A DNA stretch of 53,667 bases from Dehalococcoidia bacterium. Lineage in GTDB: Bacteria; Chloroflexota; Dehalococcoidia; Tepidiformales; Tepidiformaceae. Numbering within the stretch: the first letter of the stretch is position 1; each line of letters starts with the position of its first letter. Both the position numbers and the translations under genes were made by a program. The notes below the pieces were generated by a model. That model did no database searches, was not told where the DNA came from, and saw nothing but the letters and a program-made list of their open reading frames with translations. This document shows positions 49,841-53,667 of the stretch, piece by piece. The DNA is taken from NCBI GenBank assembly GCA_022826585.1, contig JAJDUR010000089.1, positions 1 through 53,667 of the forward strand, written 5' to 3'.

Positions 49841-51186
49841 CGGGCAGCCTCGTCCCCTTCGGCCGGGTCGCCCGCCTGGTCGCCTTCCTCTGCGCCGGGG
49901 TCTTCCTCTTCCGGTTCGAGTTCCGCGGGGTCGACGAGTTGGACCCAGAGGGGTGCGACGGAGACGACCTCGATTCCCTCTGGCGCGGTGACCTCGGGCT
50001 CGTGGCGGGAGAACCGGGGCGGGGCCTCGGCGAGGGAAACGACCGCGGTCACGTCGTCGATGCCGAGGCGGGCGAGTTCGGGCTCGGGGCCGGCGAGGCG
50101 CACCTCCACGAAGTAGATGCCGGGAGCCAGCGCCAGGCCCTCGGGCACGTCACGGAACAGGGGGACGACGCGCAGGACGCGCCACCCGTCCTGCGGCGTG
50201 ATGGTGACGGTGATGAAGACCGTCTCGACCCCCGCCGTCACACCGGCCGGGAGCTCGAGCTCCCGGCTCTCGATGACCTGGGCGATGGCGCTGCTGACGT
50301 CGACATCGTCCACGACGAAGACGGTGAGGCCCTCGACGATTTCGCGCGGTCCCGTGACCTCGATTGGGGAGGGATTCACGGTGACGTCCGTGACGGAATA
50401 GCCGCGGGCGGGACGGCCGGTGGCCCCGCCAAGGACCGCGATCTGGCGCGTGAGCAATGCCTCCTGCACGGGCACGGTCACGCGGGCGCGGTTGCGCGAG
50501 AGGGTCACGGTGACGCGCGAGCCGTCGCTGGTGCGGGCGGCGAGCTCGACGTTGAAGGTCTGGGTGTTTTGCAGGCCGGCGATCGACACCGTGGCCTGGA
50601 CCTGATCCACCGACTGCACAAGCCCCTCCCGCCCGGTGATCTCGACGAAGGGAGGGTCGACCTCGGGCAACCCCTGGCGGAAGCCGGAGGGCAGCTCGCC
50701 GTTGATAACGATGGTGACGGGCAGCTCGCGGCTGACCGTCGCTACCGCCACGACCTCGACGGTACCGGGCTCCGGGCGGATGACGCTGACTTCGCGCCGT
50801 TCGGTAGTGACGGTGACGGGGAGGCTGCGCACACCCTCGCCCGCGATGCCGAAGCCATCGACAACAGCCTTGAAGTCGGCGGCGCGAAGCTCACCGACGT
50901 CCTCCTCCCGCGCCTCGACGAGGACCCGGATGGGAGCGACCTCATCCACGATCAGTCCGTCGGGGACGTTGACGACCTCGACGGGGATGAGAGCCTGATC
51001 TTCGGCGGGAACGGTGGCCTCGATACGCGGATTCTCGACGTCCTCGACGAGGAACCAGATGGCAAACGCCGCGACGACGCTGAAGATCGCGAGCAGCCAG
51101 TTGCGGACGACCGCGAGGACCGCGGTGACCGCCAGCGCTCTGGCCGTGAGCAGCAAGGGACGGAAGCGGAGCCAGAGCTCATTCAT
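49837..51186 (-). CDS. cdaR: CdaR/YbbR-domain protein, regulator of diadenylate cyclase
   Basis: 449 residues. One N-terminal transmembrane helix (AVLAVVRNWLLAIFSVVAAF, residues ~20-50) is followed by about four extracytoplasmic YbbR repeats, recognisable by VDGFGIAGEGVRSLPVTV, ELPVTIVINGELPSGFRQGL and NVELAARTSDGSRVTVTL-type beta segments. The C-terminus is a Glu/Gly-rich acidic tail. CdaR tunes the c-di-AMP synthase CdaA, whose gene overlaps it by 8 nt upstream. The usual third gene, glmM, does not follow; der does. Confidence 0.88.
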   Translation of the reverse strand: MNELWLRFRPLLLTARALAVTAVLAVVRNWLLAIFSVVAAFAIWFLVEDVENPRIEATVPAEDQALIPVEVVNVPDGLIVDEVAPIRVLVEAREEDVGELRAADFKAVVDGFGIAGEGVRSLPVTVTTERREVSVIRPEPGTVEVVAVATVSRELPVTIVINGELPSGFRQGLPEVDPPFVEITGREGLVQSVDQVQATVSIAGLQNTQTFNVELAARTSDGSRVTVTLSRNRARVTVPVQEALLTRQIAVLGGATGRPARGYSVTDVTVNPSPIEVTGPREIVEGLTVFVVDDVDVSSAIAQVIESRELELPAGVTAGVETVFITVTITPQDGWRVLRVVPLFRDVPEGLALAPGIYFVEVRLAGPEPELARLGIDDVTAVVSLAEAPPRFSRHEPEVTAPEGIEVVSVAPLWVQLVDPAELEPEEEDPGAEEGDQAGDPAEGDEAAR

Positions 51187-52006
51187 TCGTCATGCGCTCA
51201 AGCTCGACATGATCGCCTTGGGGTCCGTCGGCGTTCCGCGCCATGCGGCGGTGGAGCTCCTGGGCAAGCAAACCGCCGCGCGCGACCCGCTCAAGGCGGC
51301 CGCTCTGGCAGAGGCTAATCTCGCCCGTCTCCTCAGACACGACAACAGAGAGGGCGTCGGTCTGTTCGGTAATGCCGGCAGCGGCGCGGTGGCGGGTGCC
51401 GAGCCGGCGCACGTTGCCACGCACCTCGTCCGCGAGCGGCAGCTCGCAGGAGGCGGCCACCACGCGCGCGCCGCGCACAACGGTCGCCATGTCGTGGAGC
51501 GGAGAGTTGGGGAAGAAGATGCCCTCGATCAGCTCGGCGGAGACACGCGCATCGACGGGCACGCCCGTCTCGACGACGTCCTGCAGGCCCGTCTCACGCT
51601 CGAAGACGATGAGGGCGCCGTGGCGCTCGCGGGCCATACGGGTGGCCGCCTCGGCGACCGCGTCGATGGTGTCGTCGGTTGGGTCGTGGGCGAGGAGATC
51701 CTGGATACCGGTGCGACCGAGGAGGTCGAGCCCCCGCCTGATCTCGGGCTGGAAGATGACGGCGGCGCCGACGATGAGTGCCACGAGTCCGTTGGCGAGA
51801 ATCCAGTTGATGGCCGTGAGGTCGAGCGCGAGCCCAAGAATGACGAGCACGAGGATGAGACCGAGGGCGCCCCGGAGCAGGGTGATGGCGCGCGTGCGGC
51901 TGAGCAGCCGGAAGGCGGCGAAGATCGCGCCGGCGATGAGCAGGACGTCGATCGCCGCGGACCAATCGAACTGATTGAGGACTTCTCGGGCCTGCTGGAA
52001 GTCCAT
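51179..52006 (-). CDS. cdaA: Diadenylate cyclase (c-di-AMP synthase), with DGA-to-DMA change
   Basis: 275 residues. Three N-terminal transmembrane helices (residues ~15-80) and a DAC domain that condenses two ATP to c-di-AMP. LGTRHRAAAGITEQTDALSV carries the RHR motif, and the GLDLLGRTGIQDLLAHDPTD region precedes the active site. The second signature motif, normally LHDGA, reads SPLHDMATVVRGARVVAA: Asp is kept but Gly is Met (codon ATG on the minus strand, near 51500). Gene overlap with cdaR is normal. c-di-AMP controls turgor and cell-wall homeostasis. Confidence 0.92.
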   Translation of the reverse strand: MDFQQAREVLNQFDWSAAIDVLLIAGAIFAAFRLLSRTRAITLLRGALGLILVLVILGLALDLTAINWILANGLVALIVGAAVIFQPEIRRGLDLLGRTGIQDLLAHDPTDDTIDAVAEAATRMARERHGALIVFERETGLQDVVETGVPVDARVSAELIEGIFFPNSPLHDMATVVRGARVVAASCELPLADEVRGNVRRLGTRHRAAAGITEQTDALSVVVSEETGEISLCQSGRLERVARGGLLAQELHRRMARNADGPQGDHVELERMTNE

Positions 52007-52076
52007 GGCTCATCGCTCGCAGCGCACAGGCGCCGCCCTCCCAGGCAATCATAGCGAACGCGCCGCGGGCCAGAGT

Positions 52077-53003
52077 TCAGGCGGCAGGCGCCTCCACCAG
52101 CCCCAGCAGGAAGGCAACGGCGGCCGCCTGGGCCCACACACGGTTCTCGGCCTGGTCGAAGATGATCGAGTTGGGCGACTCCATGGCGCCGTCGGTGATC
52201 TCCTCGCCGCGGTGGGCGGGAAGGTCGTGCATGATGAGCGCGTCGGGGGACGTGCGGGCCACAAGGTCCTCGCTCAGGCAGTAGCCCACGAAGTCGATAC
52301 GGCGCTGCTCCGCCTCGCGCTCCTGGCCCATGGAGACCCAGGTATCGGTGTAGAGCGCGTCGGCTCCCGCCGCGGCCTCCTCGGGATCGGCGGTCACCAG
52401 GAAGGAGCCGCCCGTCGCGCCGGCGCGCTCGTGGGCCGCGGTGAGGACGGCTGCCGGCGGGCGATAGCCTTCGGGCGTGGCGAGGCGCACGTCCATGCCG
52501 AGCGAGGCGGCGGTCACGACGAGGCTGGAGGAGACGTTGTTGCCGTCGCCGATGAAGGCGAGGGAGTGGCCCCGGGTCTCGCCGAAGCGCTCGCGCAGGG
52601 TGAGGAGGTCGGCGAGGGCCTGGCAGGGATGCTGCTCGTCGGTGAGGGCGTTGACGACGGGGATGCCGGAGAAGCGGGCGTACTCCTCGACGATGCCCTG
52701 GCCGAAGGTGCGCACGGCGACGATGTCGACGTAGCGGGCGAGGACGCGGGCGACGTCCTTGATCGCCTCGCGCTCGCCAAGGCCCACCTCCTGGGGCGCG
52801 AGGTAGAGGGTCTCGCCGCCGAGGTGGTGCATGCCGACCTGGAAGCTCACGCGGGTTCGCAGCGAGGGCTTCTCGAAGAGGAGGGCGAGGTGCTGGCCCT
52901 CGAGCAGCTTGCGGGGACGACGCTTGAACTCCAGGGCGGTCTCCAGGAGGAAACCGATCTCGGCGGGCGTGAGGTCGGCGGATTCAAGCAGATGTCGTGT
53001 CAT
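52077..53003 (-). CDS. argF: Ornithine carbamoyltransferase
   Basis: 308 residues. Makes citrulline from carbamoyl phosphate and ornithine. FEKPSLRTRVSFQVGM is the carbamoyl-phosphate loop (S-x-R-T-R), EQHPCQALADLLTL the HPxQ motif, and YTDTWVSMGQE the SMG ornithine-specific loop. The Leu-Pro-Ala loop, normally HCLPAHRG, reads MHDLPAHRGEEI: the ornithine-contacting Cys is replaced by Asp. No close SD is seen before ATG 53003. 70 nt separate it from cdaA, so it may be its own unit. Confidence 0.93.
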   Translation of the reverse strand: MTRHLLESADLTPAEIGFLLETALEFKRRPRKLLEGQHLALLFEKPSLRTRVSFQVGMHHLGGETLYLAPQEVGLGEREAIKDVARVLARYVDIVAVRTFGQGIVEEYARFSGIPVVNALTDEQHPCQALADLLTLRERFGETRGHSLAFIGDGNNVSSSLVVTAASLGMDVRLATPEGYRPPAAVLTAAHERAGATGGSFLVTADPEEAAAGADALYTDTWVSMGQEREAEQRRIDFVGYCLSEDLVARTSPDALIMHDLPAHRGEEITDGAMESPNSIIFDQAENRVWAQAAAVAFLLGLVEAPAA

Positions 53004-53099
53004 TCAACGAGTGTTGGGGAGGGACGGCCAACGGACAATGACCGTCCGGCGGGGTTGCGGGGCCCGTGTCGCGGGGGTTTGGTACGATCGATGGGCCGC

Positions 53100-53175
53100 A
53101 GGGGTGTAGCTCAGTTGGTAGAGCATCGGCCTCCAAATCCGAGTGTCGCGGGTTCGAGTCCTGCCACCCCTGCCA
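53100..53175 (+). tRNA. tRNA-Trp (anticodon CCA), CCA end encoded
   Basis: Acceptor AGGGGTG/CACCCCT, discriminator G. D-arm AGCTCAGTTGGTAGAGC; anticodon loop CTCCAAA gives CCA (Trp); T-arm GCGGGTTCGAGTCCTGC. TACGAT (53082-53087) 12 nt upstream is the -10; no matching -35 at 17 nt. Confidence 0.95.
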
Positions 53176-53216
53176 AACCCTCTTCCTGACTCGAGGTGGC
53201 GTGGCGGCCGGCGCGC

Positions 53217-53245
53217 TTGCCGCAGGCTGGCTCGCTGCCTACGAT
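53217..53245 (+). promoter_or_regulatory. Promoter of tRNA-Leu
   Basis: TTGCCG (53217-53222), 17-nt spacer, TACGAT (53240-53245), 11 nt before the tRNA. The bases TACGATCGATGG are identical to those upstream of tRNA-Trp (53082-53093). Confidence 0.7.
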
Positions 53246-53256
53246 CGATGGTCTGG

Positions 53257-53343
53257 GCCCAGGTGGTGGAACCGGCAGACACGCTGTCTTGAGGGGGCAG
53301 TGCCCTTTGGGGCGTGTGAGTTCAAATCTCACCCTGGGCACCA
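53257..53343 (+). tRNA. tRNA-Leu (anticodon GAG), CCA encoded
   Basis: Acceptor GCCCAGG/CCTGGGC, discriminator A, genomic CCA. Class II with a long variable arm. Anticodon loop TTGAGGG gives GAG (Leu); T-arm GTGAGTTCAAATCTCAC. Confidence 0.95.
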
Positions 53344-53354
53344 GTTTTCCTCGC

Positions 53355-53428
<74 letters not shown>

Positions 53429-53472
53429 ATCCCGCATCCCCCGTCCATCGGGCGTGAACGCACAGGGGCCGC

Positions 53473-53478
53473 TAGAAT
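53473..53478 (+). promoter_or_regulatory. Candidate -10 hexamer TAGAAT before the last gene
   Basis: TAGAAT, 27 nt before ATG 53506. No clear -35. The same hexamer precedes both selenoprotein genes. Confidence 0.4.
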
Positions 53479-53505
53479 CCGGCGACTCCACGCCGAGGAC
53501 CGTCC

Positions 53506-53667
53506 ATGACCTTCGCCGAGACCATCACCAGCGCTCGCGCCGAGAACCGCACCCTGCTCTCCGAGGTGGAGGCGAAGGCGGCGCTGGGCGACGAGGGGAT
53601 CTCAGTGACTGCGACCACCCTGGCGCGGACGCGCGAGGAAGCGGCGGCGCGAGCCGAGGCGATGGGC
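53506..53667 (+). CDS. ATP-grasp acyl-CoA synthetase (ADP-forming type), N-terminal fragment
   Basis: The first 54 codons are in the window and the gene runs off the right edge. LLSEVEAKAALGDEGISVT, then TTLARTREEAAARAEAMG, matches the start of the ATP-grasp (beta) domain of acetate--CoA ligase (ADP-forming) and succinyl-CoA ligase-like proteins: a helix with L-S-E-x-E-A-K, the G-I-x-V strand, and A-R-T-x-E-E-A. Such proteins make ATP from acyl-CoA or activate an acid. Only the opening is visible, so the assignment is tentative. Confidence 0.65.
   Translation, partial: MTFAETITSARAENRTLLSEVEAKAALGDEGISVTATTLARTREEAAARAEAMG

Overview
The window is a gene-dense, very GC-rich bacterial chromosome segment. 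I see no insertion sequence, prophage or CRISPR array. The long B. subtilis-type SRP RNA, a CIRCE heat-shock operator, a short (168-residue) EF-Ts, UGA-encoded selenoproteins and a G5/3D-domain protein next to rsmA and ispE fit a high-GC member of the Chloroflexota (Dehalococcoidia- or Thermomicrobia-like). That placement is inference; no 16S rRNA gene is present.

Layout. 1-5.2 kb: a P450 tail, a substrate-binding lipoprotein, two PD-(D/E)XK-type nuclease-like genes of lower GC around a flavin monooxygenase, and a VOC protein. 5.2-8.6 kb: DUF2164, an NfeD/slipin membrane pair and birA, preceded by an 18-codon leader ORF and an intrinsic terminator. 8.8-13.1 kb: rpsB-tsf-pyrH-frr-uppS-cdsA. 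13.1-15.6 kb: epoxide-hydrolase-like protein, VTT membrane protein and an SDR. 15.6-18.0 kb: two tandem ResA-like selenoprotein genes, each with an in-frame UGA and a SECIS-like hairpin, each preceded by a tRNA-Ser or a decayed tRNA-Ser. 18.0-20.7 kb: a CIRCE-controlled FmdB-dtd-proS unit and tRNA-Phe. 20.7-25.8 kb: MFS transporter, enoyl-CoA hydratase, methyltransferase, small membrane or lipoproteins, and a Phd/PIN toxin-antitoxin pair. 25.8-32.4 kb: assimilatory sulfate reduction (permease, sat, cysC, cysH, diverging from sulfite reductase and hemB). 32.4-35.1 kb: CoA-transferase, PHP-domain and membrane proteins. 35.1-38.6 kb: ispE, rsmA, the G5/3D protein and SRP RNA. 38.7-40.7 kb: biotin carrier and biotin carboxylase. 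40.8-44.9 kb: mutS2, rarA and a cysteine-less thioredoxin-like protein. 44.9-53.0 kb (minus strand): a compact set cdaA-cdaR-der-plsY-gpsA-HEAT-nudix-GNAT, with argF upstream. 53.1-53.7 kb: tRNA-Trp, -Leu and -Cys and the start of an ATP-grasp acyl-CoA synthetase gene.

How the genes work together. BirA (7.7 kb) would biotinylate the carrier protein at 38.7 kb, which AccC carboxylates. Sat, CysC, CysH and sulfite reductase form a near-complete sulfate-to-sulfide route, and HemB feeds the siroheme that sulfite reductase needs. UppS, CdsA, PlsY and GpsA supply lipid and cell-wall precursors, with CdaA/CdaR making and controlling c-di-AMP. The most striking material is the tandem selenoprotein/tRNA-Ser duplication, the CIRCE operator in front of an FmdB gene, and the birA leader.

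The promoters I can read look like TTGCC(C/G)/TTGACC-N17-TACGAT/TAAAGT. Several protein genes have a TANNNT hexamer only 6-8 nt before the start codon, which suggests leaderless transcripts. Many genes overlap by 1-11 nt, and non-ATG starts are common, with up to three probable CTG starts.
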